From the NCBI RefSeq assembly GCF_042658365.1, contig NZ_JBHSQC010000015.1: 64,000 nt of DNA; one strand, written 5' to 3'. The notes below the pieces were generated by a model. The model had not been told where the DNA came from and made no database searches. It saw only the letters and a list, made by a program, of their open reading frames with translations. Position numbers and translations under genes: made by a program. The DNA comes from Carnobacterium_A antarcticum (GTDB lineage: Bacteria; Bacillota; Bacilli; Lactobacillales; Carnobacteriaceae). Positions 40,791 through 49,285 of this stretch are shown here, in pieces; position 1 is the first letter of the stretch; every line of letters begins with the position of its first letter.

Positions 40791-43628
40791 TTATTCTTGT
40801 GCTTGTGTATCAAAGATATTTAAGATGTAAAAAATTTCAGATTCAGGAATCGTTAAATTCAATTTCGTTTTTATCGATTGATTTGCTTTAATAACTGCTT
40901 CGTAATAGACTGAATCTTTTTCTGCTGTATCCTCCTCAGCAGAGAGTACATCATTCAAAAGAACTCGTTCAAGAACTCCCGCCACATGCATGATCAAGCC
41001 GATTCTCAAACTATTGCTAAATGTTTCGTTGACCTGAGTTTCGATGATCGTACAATATTCCCAAAGAACATCGATCAATTTATGCGGGTTTAAAAAAGTG
41101 AAATAGGTTCCTAAATACTCTTCGCACAATTCTTTTGTATCAATAGAGCGGACAAAATTAGATTCATCGCTTTGGCTTTCCAGCATCACTTGCTTGATTC
41201 GTTCCGTGCCAGTTGACTGAAACAATTCTTCTAAAGTCAAATGCGGAACCGCCAGAGTTGGCTTACTGACACCTGCTGTTGCTAAAATATGGTAATCTTC
41301 TGCAATCTCTGCAACCCGTTTTTCCATATTGACTAATGAAATAGAAAACACTTCAACGTCTTCATCGATAAAACTAGAAAGCAAATCTTGTACCCGTTCT
41401 TTGATTTTAATGGCCGTGCCTTCTCCCGTAGAACAGATGGTCACGATGGCTTTCCTTCGCTGCATTTCTCCATTGATTTCATCAGCGGGAGAGACTGGTT
41501 GGTAATTCAAAAAATTGCTGTATCCTCTGAAACTTTTCAATGAATCATAAATTTCTTCTAATTGGTTGTCCATCAAGGATGTTTTCCTAGCAGCTTCCAA
41601 TACTACAGGCGTTGTGACCATATCAATGGTTTTAACAGGAATTTCTGTCTCTCTCATCAGCTTCGGACCAAATGTCGTTAGCGAGCCCATATCGACTAAC
41701 AGCAAGACACCTTTGCCTTCATTTACTTTTTTGACAGCATCGCTAATTAAACTATAGGCTCTATTTGGATTCATTTCCAACGGCATATCGACTGCGACAA
41801 CGTTTTTCACATCCAACAATTTCGTCACTACTTGAACCATACTGGTTGCTGTGCTTTTCCCGTGTGCTGCTACGATAATGCCGACATGTCCGATCAAGTT
41901 TTGCTCTTTCAAGGAAACCAATAACATCGTCAAATACCAGCATTCGACTTCAGGCACCGCAATTTGGTATTTGGCTTGAATATGTTCCTTGATCATAAGC
42001 GCCACTTCGTATTCTGCTTGATAATTAAGAATCAAATTCTCAAGCTCTTTATTAGTCTTCGTCAGCACCACGCCTTCTCTTGAGCGTTTGATAAAGGAGC
42101 TTAAATGCAAACTCATAGCATATAAAAAGTTTTGTTTGAATCGATATTCTAAATGTTCCTCCGCCATCTTCCAAATTTCTTTGGTCAACGTAATCACTTC
42201 TTGGTCCACAATATCTTTTAGATTTTGTTCATTATCAAAATCTAACTTATTGGTTTTGTAAAAGGATTTTAAGTGCAAATTAATATCTGTAGTGATAAAA
42301 TTTTCAATGCTTTCTGCATCGACACCTTCTGACTTCAATAACGCCGCTTTATCACCGATGATTTCATATAGGTTAAAAGGCAGTTCATAGGTATCCTCTT
42401 CTAAGATATATACCGAATCATCTGGGTATAACGTCAAACGCGGTTCTAAATACTGAGAGACTTCATTCAATTCATTGCGTTGTTTTGCCAGATTGATCAA
42501 GCCATCTTGTAGCTCAGGTGTGAGCTCTTCCATTGTGATACAAACTTCATCTTGATTGTCCATGCTGTTTAAAAAACCTTTGGCACAAGCCAATTGGATA
42601 TTGGATTTCAACTGACCGATGTTTCCATAAGTTACACTGCCGAGCAGCGCTTTGACCACATTTTCATCGACTACGATGCGTTTGTTGATTCGCTTAGCTT
42701 CAATCGACAAAAGCATTCTCAGCAGCTGTACCCGTTCTTTTGCCGGACGATCGTTAAATGCCGGCAACTGGATCGAAACCGGTATGCGACGAACAAAGGT
42801 TTTTAAAAGTGCTGAATCAGGATCTTCTGTCGTAGCACAAATGATTCGGACATTTGCTGACACTCGTTCTTCAGTTTCTCCCATTCGTTGAAATGTCCCC
42901 GTGTCCATAAAATAAAACAACATCTCTTGACCTTCAGGAGGCAGACGGTGGATCTCATCTAGAAACAACATATTATCATGGGCTTTGATCAGCAAGCCGT
43001 CTTTAGCTTCTGTGGCACCCGTATAGGCCCCTTTTGCATGACCGAATAAATGCGACATCAGTAATTGCGGATTTTGAGAATAATCGGCACAATTAAAAAT
43101 AATCATCGTTTTTTCTTGGTCGATTACGTCTTTTGCTTGAGAGTATTGGTACATAGCATTAGCAAAAAATGTTTTCCCCGATCCGGTCGGTCCAATAATC
43201 AAGCTGTTTAACCCTTTAGGGGGATAAAAAATAGCGGCTTTAGCTTGTTCCATTTGGCTTCTTAAACTGCCATTTGATCCAATCATATAGTCAAATAAAT
43301 CTCGCTTTAATTTTTTTTCTGATGTTTCTCTTGTTGGCGATTCTTTTTTATTTAGTAATGTGTTTTCTTTATAAGAGTTAACCTTTTTGGAAAGCGGCTT
43401 CCATTTCAAGCAACTTGCATCCAAATAACGGACAGGTCGTCCTTCAAGTTTGACGATTTTTTCTTCTCTCACTAAGATATTCAATTCTTTACTGACATTG
43501 TTACGGATAATATCTAAGTCTTCAGAAATCTCTATCGTGGTCAGTCCGCCGCCAAAATTGATTTCTTCTTGAGACAGATTTTCTGTATTCTTTTTAACGT
43601 ATTGATAAATAAGGTCTTTACGTTTCAT
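40791..43628 (-). CDS. manR: ManR/LevR-type sigma-54 activator with PTS regulation domains
   Basis: A 945-residue activator of sigma-54 promoters, normally of mannose-class PTS operons. Order of parts: N-terminal DNA-binding helix-turn-helix (about 1-75); AAA+ domain with Walker A GPTGSGKT at 146-153, the sigma-54 contact loop GAYTGA at 200-205 and Walker B LFLDEI at 221-226; first PRD with a histidine near 508; EIIA(Man)-like domain with His589 (VAAHGKS); EIIB-like segment with Cys732 (TICSTGEG); second PRD with His881 (MHVAGVLERVL). RpoN is encoded at 54983. Phosphorylation by PTS proteins should set its activity. Confidence 0.93.
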   Translation of the reverse strand: MKRKDLIYQYVKKNTENLSQEEINFGGGLTTIEISEDLDIIRNNVSKELNILVREEKIVKLEGRPVRYLDASCLKWKPLSKKVNSYKENTLLNKKESPTRETSEKKLKRDLFDYMIGSNGSLRSQMEQAKAAIFYPPKGLNSLIIGPTGSGKTFFANAMYQYSQAKDVIDQEKTMIIFNCADYSQNPQLLMSHLFGHAKGAYTGATEAKDGLLIKAHDNMLFLDEIHRLPPEGQEMLFYFMDTGTFQRMGETEERVSANVRIICATTEDPDSALLKTFVRRIPVSIQLPAFNDRPAKERVQLLRMLLSIEAKRINKRIVVDENVVKALLGSVTYGNIGQLKSNIQLACAKGFLNSMDNQDEVCITMEELTPELQDGLINLAKQRNELNEVSQYLEPRLTLYPDDSVYILEEDTYELPFNLYEIIGDKAALLKSEGVDAESIENFITTDINLHLKSFYKTNKLDFDNEQNLKDIVDQEVITLTKEIWKMAEEHLEYRFKQNFLYAMSLHLSSFIKRSREGVVLTKTNKELENLILNYQAEYEVALMIKEHIQAKYQIAVPEVECWYLTMLLVSLKEQNLIGHVGIIVAAHGKSTATSMVQVVTKLLDVKNVVAVDMPLEMNPNRAYSLISDAVKKVNEGKGVLLLVDMGSLTTFGPKLMRETEIPVKTIDMVTTPVVLEAARKTSLMDNQLEEIYDSLKSFRGYSNFLNYQPVSPADEINGEMQRRKAIVTICSTGEGTAIKIKERVQDLLSSFIDEDVEVFSISLVNMEKRVAEIAEDYHILATAGVSKPTLAVPHLTLEELFQSTGTERIKQVMLESQSDESNFVRSIDTKELCEEYLGTYFTFLNPHKLIDVLWEYCTIIETQVNETFSNSLRIGLIMHVAGVLERVLLNDVLSAEEDTAEKDSVYYEAVIKANQSIKTKLNLTIPESEIFYILNIFDTQAQE

Positions 43629-43678
43629 CTAATCCCACCTTCAACTAGTTATCGCTTTCATTTTACCATACTTATTCA

Positions 43679-43713
43679 TTGATACACTCTTTTTTATTTA
43701 ATAAGTGTATCAA
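43679..43713. promoter_or_regulatory. Inverted repeat upstream of manR
   Basis: TTGATACACT (43679-43688) and AGTGTATCAA (43704-43713) are perfect complements separated by 15 bases. They lie 51 bases before manR, between it and the eno terminator. A -10-like TAAAAT lies nearer the gene. Could be an operator; no binding protein is known. Confidence 0.4.
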
Positions 43714-43757
43714 TAAAAAATACACTGCTACTCGGAATGGGTCCGAGTAGCAGTGCA
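43714..43757 (-). terminator. eno (glycolytic operon) terminator
   Basis: CACTGCTACTCGGA pairs perfectly with TCCGAGTAGCAGTG around a short loop; the minus-strand T-run follows. Confidence 0.93.
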
Positions 43758-43785
43758 GTTTGATTCTATTTTTTACATTAGTTGC

Positions 43786-45084
43786 TTATTTGTTTTTTAA
43801 GTTGTAGAAAGCTTTTTTGCCTTCGTATACAGCTAAGTCGCCTAATTGGTCTTCAATACGTAACAATTGGTTGTATTTAGCAATACGGTCCGTACGTGAT
43901 AGAGAACCAGTTTTGATTTGTCCAGCATTTGTTGCAACAGAGATATCAGAAATTGTTGAATCTTCTGTTTCACCAGAACGGTGAGAAATAACAGCTGTAT
44001 AACCAGCTTTTTTAGCCATTTCAATAGCGTCAAAAGTTTCAGTCAATGTACCAATTTGGTTAACTTTGATTAGGATTGAGTTAGCTACTCCCATATCAAT
44101 TGCTTTAGCTAATTTTTCAGTGTTTGTAACGAACAAGTCATCACCAACGATTTGAACTTTATCACCTAAAACATCAGTTAATTTTTTAGTACCTTCCCAG
44201 TCATTTTCGTCTAAAGCATCTTCAATAGACACGATTGGGTATTTTGCAACTAAGTCTTCATAAATTTTAATCATTTCTTCAGCTGTTTTTTCGCCTTCGC
44301 CTGAATCAGCTAGGTCATAAACACCTTTTTCTTTATTGTAGAATTCAGAAGAAGCAGCATCCATAGCAAGAAGAACATCTTCACCAGGTTTGTAGCCAGC
44401 TTTTTTGATTGCTTCAATGATAACTTCGAAGCCTTCTTCGTTTGATCCTAGGTTAGGAGCGAATCCACCTTCATCACCAACAGAAGTTGTTAAGCCTTTA
44501 GATTTCAAGATACCAGCTAATGCATGGAATATTTCTGTTCCCATACGTAGGCCTTCTTTAAATGTTGGAGCTCCAACAGGCATAATCATGAATTCTTGGA
44601 AATCGATACTGTTGTCAGCATGTGATCCGCCATTGATGATGTTCATCATTGGAGTTGGCAATACTTTAGCATTGAATCCGCCTAAGTATTGGTATAAAGG
44701 AAGATCTAAATAATCAGCAGCTGCACGTGCAACAGCGATAGAAACACCTAAAATTGCGTTTGCTCCCAATTTAGCTTTGTTTGGAGTACCGTCTAATTCG
44801 ATCATCGTTCTGTCGATCGCCATTTGATCACGTACGTCAAAACCAAGGATAGCTTCTGCAATTACCTTGTTTACGTTGTCAACAGCTTTTAAAACACCTT
44901 TTCCAAGGTAACGATCTTTGTCTCCGTCACGTAATTCGATAGCTTCGTGTTCACCAGTTGAAGCTCCTGATGGAACCATTCCGCGACCAAATGCTCCGCT
45001 TTCTGTATAAACTTCTACTTCGATTGTTGGGTTTCCGCGTGAGTCTAAAACTTCACGTGCTAAAATATCTGTAATAAATGGCAT
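43786..45084 (-). CDS. eno: Enolase
   Basis: Converts 2-phosphoglycerate to phosphoenolpyruvate; also part of the degradosome-like assembly in Firmicutes. The 432-residue protein is full length, with ILAREVLDSRGNPTIEVEV, SGASTGEHEAIELRDGD, the metal ligands in VSIEDALDENDWEG and VGDDLFVTN, and the catalytic-site stretch ISHRSGETEDSTISD. AAGGAG precedes the ATG. It ends the cggR-gap-pgk-tpiA-gpmI-eno cluster but is separated from gpmI by 583 bases that contain two large hairpins and a promoter of its own. Confidence 0.98.
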   Translation of the reverse strand: MPFITDILAREVLDSRGNPTIEVEVYTESGAFGRGMVPSGASTGEHEAIELRDGDKDRYLGKGVLKAVDNVNKVIAEAILGFDVRDQMAIDRTMIELDGTPNKAKLGANAILGVSIAVARAAADYLDLPLYQYLGGFNAKVLPTPMMNIINGGSHADNSIDFQEFMIMPVGAPTFKEGLRMGTEIFHALAGILKSKGLTTSVGDEGGFAPNLGSNEEGFEVIIEAIKKAGYKPGEDVLLAMDAASSEFYNKEKGVYDLADSGEGEKTAEEMIKIYEDLVAKYPIVSIEDALDENDWEGTKKLTDVLGDKVQIVGDDLFVTNTEKLAKAIDMGVANSILIKVNQIGTLTETFDAIEMAKKAGYTAVISHRSGETEDSTISDISVATNAGQIKTGSLSRTDRIAKYNQLLRIEDQLGDLAVYEGKKAFYNLKNK

Positions 45085-45145
45085 TTTTATTTCTCTCCTT
45101 TGAGTTTCAATAATTTTTACCTAGAGCGTAATTGCCCATAGGCTT

Positions 45146-45174
45146 ATTCTAGTCAAGTTTTTTCTGAGATGCAA
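45146..45174 (-). promoter_or_regulatory. Candidate eno promoter
   Basis: -35 TTGCAT (45169-45174), 17-base spacer, -10 TAGAAT (45146-45151) on the minus strand, 62 bases before the eno ATG. Its presence would make eno partly independent of the operon promoter. Confidence 0.6.
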
Positions 45175-45410
45175 TGTTTTTCTACCCATTCACATTTATT
45201 CCCCATCTTCTTATAAAATGTTCATTCAACTCTATTAAAAACAACCCATCAATAAACTGCAGCTTATTCGATTAGTTTTTTAATACAGTCTACCGTGAAT
45301 GATACGTTTCATAAAAACTTATTTGCGCAAATAAGTTAGCCGAAAATGGATGAATTAACGTTAAAACAGGTAAATTCCATTACTTTTATTTCAAGACCTT
45401 TAGGATGTTC

Positions 45411-45670
45411 AGCGTTCTTCGCATCCTTTAGTTGAGCTGCGAACGCTAGGCATTCGGAAAAAAGATGAAATTATCCTCAAGGCTTTTAGCCTTTTGCGGG
45501 AATTCCCCTATTTTTCTGTCATGCCTGTACAGCGTTCTCCGCATCCTTTAGTTGAGCTGCGCGGCTCAGACACTTGGCAATTTAGATGATTTCCAGCAAT
45601 GCACAGTATGCTCTTGCTCGTAAATCCCTAAAATTGCTGTGTGTCTACCAGAGCCGCTCCACATCCTTTA
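45411..45670 (-). repeat. Tandem 120-bp-period double-hairpin element between gpmI and eno
   Basis: The linker GCATCCTTTAGTTGAGCTGC occurs exactly at 45421-45440 and 45541-45560, and a shortened form (CATCCTTTA) again at 45662-45670, so the period is 120 bp. Between the linkers are two large imperfect palindromes. Hairpin A (45441-45537): GAACGCTAGGCAT pairs with ATGCCT + AGCGTTC, then GGAAAAA with TTTTTCT and GGCTTTTAGCC at the tip. Hairpin B (45561-45657): GCGGCTC/GAGCCGC, AGACAC/GTGTCT, CAATTTAG/CTAAAATTG. The third linker overlaps the gpmI stop. Stems differ in sequence but keep pairing, so structure seems to be maintained. Confidence 0.75.
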
Positions 45671-47197
45671 CTTTTGGATGAGGCTTTCGCCGGTCATTTC
45701 TGCTGGTTTTTCAACATTTAATAAATCTAACATTGTTGGTGCAATATCTGCTAAACGTCCGCCTTCACGTAAGGTAACGTCTTTTTTCGTTACAATTACA
45801 GGAACCGGAACAGTTGTATGAGCAGTATGAGGATTTCCTTCAGGTGTGATCATTGTATCCGCGTTTCCATGGTCAGCGAAAATGATTGCATAGCCGCCTT
45901 TGGCAATAATCGCATCCACTACACGTCCTAAGTTTTCATCAACTGCTTCAATAGCTTTTATTGTAGGTTCCAACATGCCAGAATGCCCAACCATATCCGG
46001 GTTTGCAAAGTTCAAGATAATGGCATCAGATTTATCTGCTTCAATATCTGCAACTAATGCATCCGTTACTTCATAAGCGCTCATTTCTGGTTGCAAATCG
46101 TATGTTTCCACTTTTGGTGATGGAATTAGAATACGATTTTCTCCAGGAAACTCTTCGTTCCGGCCACCATTCATAAAGAAAGTGACATGCGGATACTTTT
46201 CAGTTTCTGCAATCCGAAGTTGAGTTAACCCTTTATCTGAAAGAACTTCACCAATCACATTTTTCATTTCGATCGGTTCAAAAGCCACAGCTGCTTTAAT
46301 GCTTGGGTTATAAAGCGTCATCGTCACAAATTTCACATTTTTAGCGCGTGTTCCGCGGTCAAAGTGTTCCCATTCGTCGTCTGTAAATGCATTCGATAAT
46401 TGAATAGCACGGTCAGGACGGAAGTTAAAGAAGATGATAGAGTCATTGTCTTCAACTGTTCCGACTGCTTTGCCATCTTTTTCGATTACCGTTGGCAAGA
46501 CAAACTCGTCAAATTTTTCTGATGCATAGCTAGCTTTAACAGCTTCCAATGCATCTGTTGCTTTTACGCCTTCGCCATGGACAATTGCGTTATAAGCTTT
46601 TTCAACTCGTTCCCAACGTTTATCACGGTCCATTGCATAGAATCGACCAGAAACCGTAGCGATTTCGCCAATTCCGATTTCTTTTATAGCCTTTTCTAAC
46701 TGCTCAATGTACCCTGCTCCTGAATTAGGGGCTACGTCTCGTCCATCAAGAAAAGCATGGATATAGACATTTGCGACTCCTTTTTCTTTGGCTGTTTTTA
46801 ACAATGAAATCAAATGGTTTAAATGGCTGTGTACGCCCCCATCCGATAAAAGACCAAACAAATGTAGGTTTGCATGATTTTCAATCGCTTGATTCATTGC
46901 GTCGCTCAAAGCTGGATTCGATTGAAATTCGCCTTCTTCAATGGCTTTATCAATACGAGTCAAACTTTGGTAGACGATACGGCCTGCTCCAATGTTTGTG
47001 TGTCCAACTTCAGAGTTCCCCATTTGACCTGCTGGAAGACCAACATCCAAACCAGAAGCTTTTAATTGACTATGTGGATAAGTTGCCATGTAGCGGTCAA
47101 AATTAGGCTTTTTAGCTTGTGCTACAGCATTGCCCATTACTTCATTGCGCCATCCAAATCCGTCAAGAATAACGATGGCTACTGGTGTTTTGCTCAT
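45668..47197 (-). CDS. gpmI: Phosphoglycerate mutase, cofactor-independent
   Basis: Interconverts 3- and 2-phosphoglycerate using two manganese ions. The 509-residue protein shows the alkaline-phosphatase-fold metal sites: VILDGFGWR at the start, the phosphoserine Ser62 in GQMGNSEVGHTNIGAGR, HSHLNH, FLDGRDVAP, FRPDRAIQLS, NFANPDMVGHSG and FADHGNADTM. ATG 47197 shares one base with the tpiA stop (TAATG), so translation is coupled. Its stop codon lies in the first linker of the repeat element downstream. Confidence 0.97.
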   Translation of the reverse strand: MSKTPVAIVILDGFGWRNEVMGNAVAQAKKPNFDRYMATYPHSQLKASGLDVGLPAGQMGNSEVGHTNIGAGRIVYQSLTRIDKAIEEGEFQSNPALSDAMNQAIENHANLHLFGLLSDGGVHSHLNHLISLLKTAKEKGVANVYIHAFLDGRDVAPNSGAGYIEQLEKAIKEIGIGEIATVSGRFYAMDRDKRWERVEKAYNAIVHGEGVKATDALEAVKASYASEKFDEFVLPTVIEKDGKAVGTVEDNDSIIFFNFRPDRAIQLSNAFTDDEWEHFDRGTRAKNVKFVTMTLYNPSIKAAVAFEPIEMKNVIGEVLSDKGLTQLRIAETEKYPHVTFFMNGGRNEEFPGENRILIPSPKVETYDLQPEMSAYEVTDALVADIEADKSDAIILNFANPDMVGHSGMLEPTIKAIEAVDENLGRVVDAIIAKGGYAIIFADHGNADTMITPEGNPHTAHTTVPVPVIVTKKDVTLREGGRLADIAPTMLDLLNVEKPAEMTGESLIQK

Positions 47198-47952
47198 TAT
47201 TTAATAGCCTCCAATAATGCTAAGAATGATTCTGTTTCTAAGCTTGCGCCTCCTACTAAAGCTCCATCAATATCCGATTGAGCCATGTATTCCGCGATGT
47301 TTTCAGGTTTGACACTACCGCCATATTGGATACGAACTGCGTCAGCAGCTTCTTGAGAAACTTCTTCAGCGATCGTTTGACGAACAACAGCACAAGTATC
47401 ATTGGCGTCTTTAGACGTAGATGATTTTCCAGTTCCAATTGCCCAAATAGGTTCATAAGCAAGAACTGATTGAGCTACTTGTTCTTCAGTCAATCCTTTG
47501 ATTGCAGCTTTGATTTGTCCGCTTACCCATTCATTTGTTTGTCCAGCTTCACGCTGTTCTAACGTTTCGCCACAACAAATGATTGGAGTCATTCCGTTGT
47601 TAAAGATAGCATGAGCTTTTTTGTTGATGTCTTCGTCTGTTTCATGGAAATATTCACGGCGTTCAGAGTGTCCAATAATAACGTAATCTACTCCGATATC
47701 GTTTAAAGCTGCTGGACTAGTTTCCCCAGTGAATGCTCCGGAATTTTCAAAGTAGCTGTTTTGAGCAGCGATTTTTAAATCTGTTCCTTTTGCTGCGTTC
47801 ACTAACTCTTGTAAGAATAAAGTTGGTGCTCCCACAACTGAATCCACCACATCTGGTGAAGGGATATTTGCTTTGACTGCTTCAACAAAAGCCAATGCTT
47901 CTGAAGCAGTTTTGTTCATTTTCCAGTTACCTGCAATAATTGGTTTACGCAT
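47197..47952 (-). CDS. tpiA: Triosephosphate isomerase
   Basis: Interconverts dihydroxyacetone phosphate and glyceraldehyde-3-phosphate. The 251-residue TIM barrel has Asn9/Lys12 (AGNWKMNK), His95 (IIGHSERRE), the catalytic Glu167 (AYEPIWAIGTG) and the phosphate loop YGGSVKPENIAEYM near 212. It is between pgk (35 bases upstream) and gpmI (one-base overlap) in the glycolytic operon. GGAAG before the ATG is a moderate ribosome site. Confidence 0.98.
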   Translation of the reverse strand: MRKPIIAGNWKMNKTASEALAFVEAVKANIPSPDVVDSVVGAPTLFLQELVNAAKGTDLKIAAQNSYFENSGAFTGETSPAALNDIGVDYVIIGHSERREYFHETDEDINKKAHAIFNNGMTPIICCGETLEQREAGQTNEWVSGQIKAAIKGLTEEQVAQSVLAYEPIWAIGTGKSSTSKDANDTCAVVRQTIAEEVSQEAADAVRIQYGGSVKPENIAEYMAQSDIDGALVGGASLETESFLALLEAIK

Positions 47953-47987
47953 AAAGAATAACTTCCTTTCATTGACTCAAAATAAAC

Positions 47988-49175
47988 TTATTTTTCAGAA
48001 ATTGATGCTACTCCTGGTAGTTCTTTGCCTTCTAGGTATTCTAGAGAAGCTCCGCCACCAGTTGAAATATGAGTGAATTGATCTGCAAATCCTAATTCCA
48101 TAGCTGCTGCTGCAGAATCTCCGCCGCCGATGATGGTTGTTGCATCGGTTAAGCTAGCGATTGCTTCACAAACACCGATTGTGCCTTTAGCGTAGTTCGA
48201 CATTTCGAATACACCCATTGGTCCGTTCCATACAACTGTTTTAGCACCTTTTAATTCGTTGGTGAATAATTCAATTGTTTTCGGTCCGATGTCAAGCCCC
48301 ATTTGGTCGCTTGGAACGGCACCTTCATGGATTTCATTTGGTACGTCATTGCTAAACTCTTGAGCTGTTACTGAATCGACTGGCAAAATTAATTTATCGC
48401 CGCCTTTTTCAATTAAGCTCTTAGCTAATTCGATTTTATCTTCTTCAACTAATGATTTACCAATTTCAATTCCTTTAGCTGCATAGAATGTGTAGGTCAT
48501 TCCGCCGCCGATTAGAACTTTATCAGCTTTATCTAACAAGTTTTCAATAACACCGATTTTGTCGCTTACTTTTGCGCCACCTAAGATAGCTACAAAAGGA
48601 CGTTTTGGTTCGTCAACTGCACCGCCGATGAATTTAATTTCTTTTTCCATCAAGAAGCCAGCAGCTGATTCAAGATTTGAAGCGATGCCTACGTTTGAAG
48701 CATGAGCACGGTGAGCCGTACCAAAAGCATCGTTTACAAATACATCGCCTAAGCTAGCCCAGTACTTGCCAAGTTCAGCATCATTTTTGCTTTCTTTCTT
48801 CCCGTCGACATCTTCAAAACGAGTGTTTTCAAAGACTAATACATCTCCAGCATTTAAGTTAGCGATGGCATCTTCTAATTCTTTTCCTCGCGTTTCAGGT
48901 ACGAAAGTAACGTCTTTGCCAAGCAATTCGCTTAGACGTTCTGCAACCGGACGCAAACTTTTGCCCTCTTTGTCTTCTTCTGTTTTCACTTTACCCAAGT
49001 GAGAGAAAAGAATCACTTTTCCGCCTTGTTCAATAATGTATTGAATGGTCGGTAACGCAGCTTGGATACGGTTGTCGTTCGTGATTTTTCCGTCTTTCAT
49101 CGGAACATTAAAGTCGGCACGAACTAAAACTTTTTTATCTTTCAACTCTAAATCAGTTACTACTTTTTTTACCAT
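47988..49175 (-). CDS. pgk: Phosphoglycerate kinase
   Basis: Transfers the acyl phosphate of 1,3-bisphosphoglycerate to ADP. The 395-residue protein has KVLVRADFNVP, the triose-site HLGK and RFEDVDGKKE segments, DVFVNDAFGTAHRAHAS, the hinge region, and the nucleotide site GGGDSAAAA near the C-terminus. GAGGA precedes ATG 49175. An intrinsic-terminator-like hairpin sits between gap and pgk and may lower expression of pgk and the downstream genes relative to gap. Confidence 0.98.
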   Translation of the reverse strand: MVKKVVTDLELKDKKVLVRADFNVPMKDGKITNDNRIQAALPTIQYIIEQGGKVILFSHLGKVKTEEDKEGKSLRPVAERLSELLGKDVTFVPETRGKELEDAIANLNAGDVLVFENTRFEDVDGKKESKNDAELGKYWASLGDVFVNDAFGTAHRAHASNVGIASNLESAAGFLMEKEIKFIGGAVDEPKRPFVAILGGAKVSDKIGVIENLLDKADKVLIGGGMTYTFYAAKGIEIGKSLVEEDKIELAKSLIEKGGDKLILPVDSVTAQEFSNDVPNEIHEGAVPSDQMGLDIGPKTIELFTNELKGAKTVVWNGPMGVFEMSNYAKGTIGVCEAIASLTDATTIIGGGDSAAAAMELGFADQFTHISTGGGASLEYLEGKELPGVASISEK

Positions 49176-49205
49176 TGAGAGATCCTCCTCAATTTCAATT
49201 TTCTA

Positions 49206-49248
49206 ATCAAAAAAGAAAAGCGGGGAAGCGCGCTGCTCCCCCGCTTAA
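49206..49248 (-). terminator. Internal terminator/processing hairpin between gap and pgk
   Basis: AAGCGGGG (49218-49225) pairs with CCCCGCTT (49239-49246); on the minus strand TTTCTTTTTT follows. Being inside the operon it should act as a partial terminator or as a stabiliser of the gap mRNA 3' end. Confidence 0.8.
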
Positions 49249-49285
49249 CACAAGATTCTAAATTAGCTGTTCTGTTCTTTAGCTA

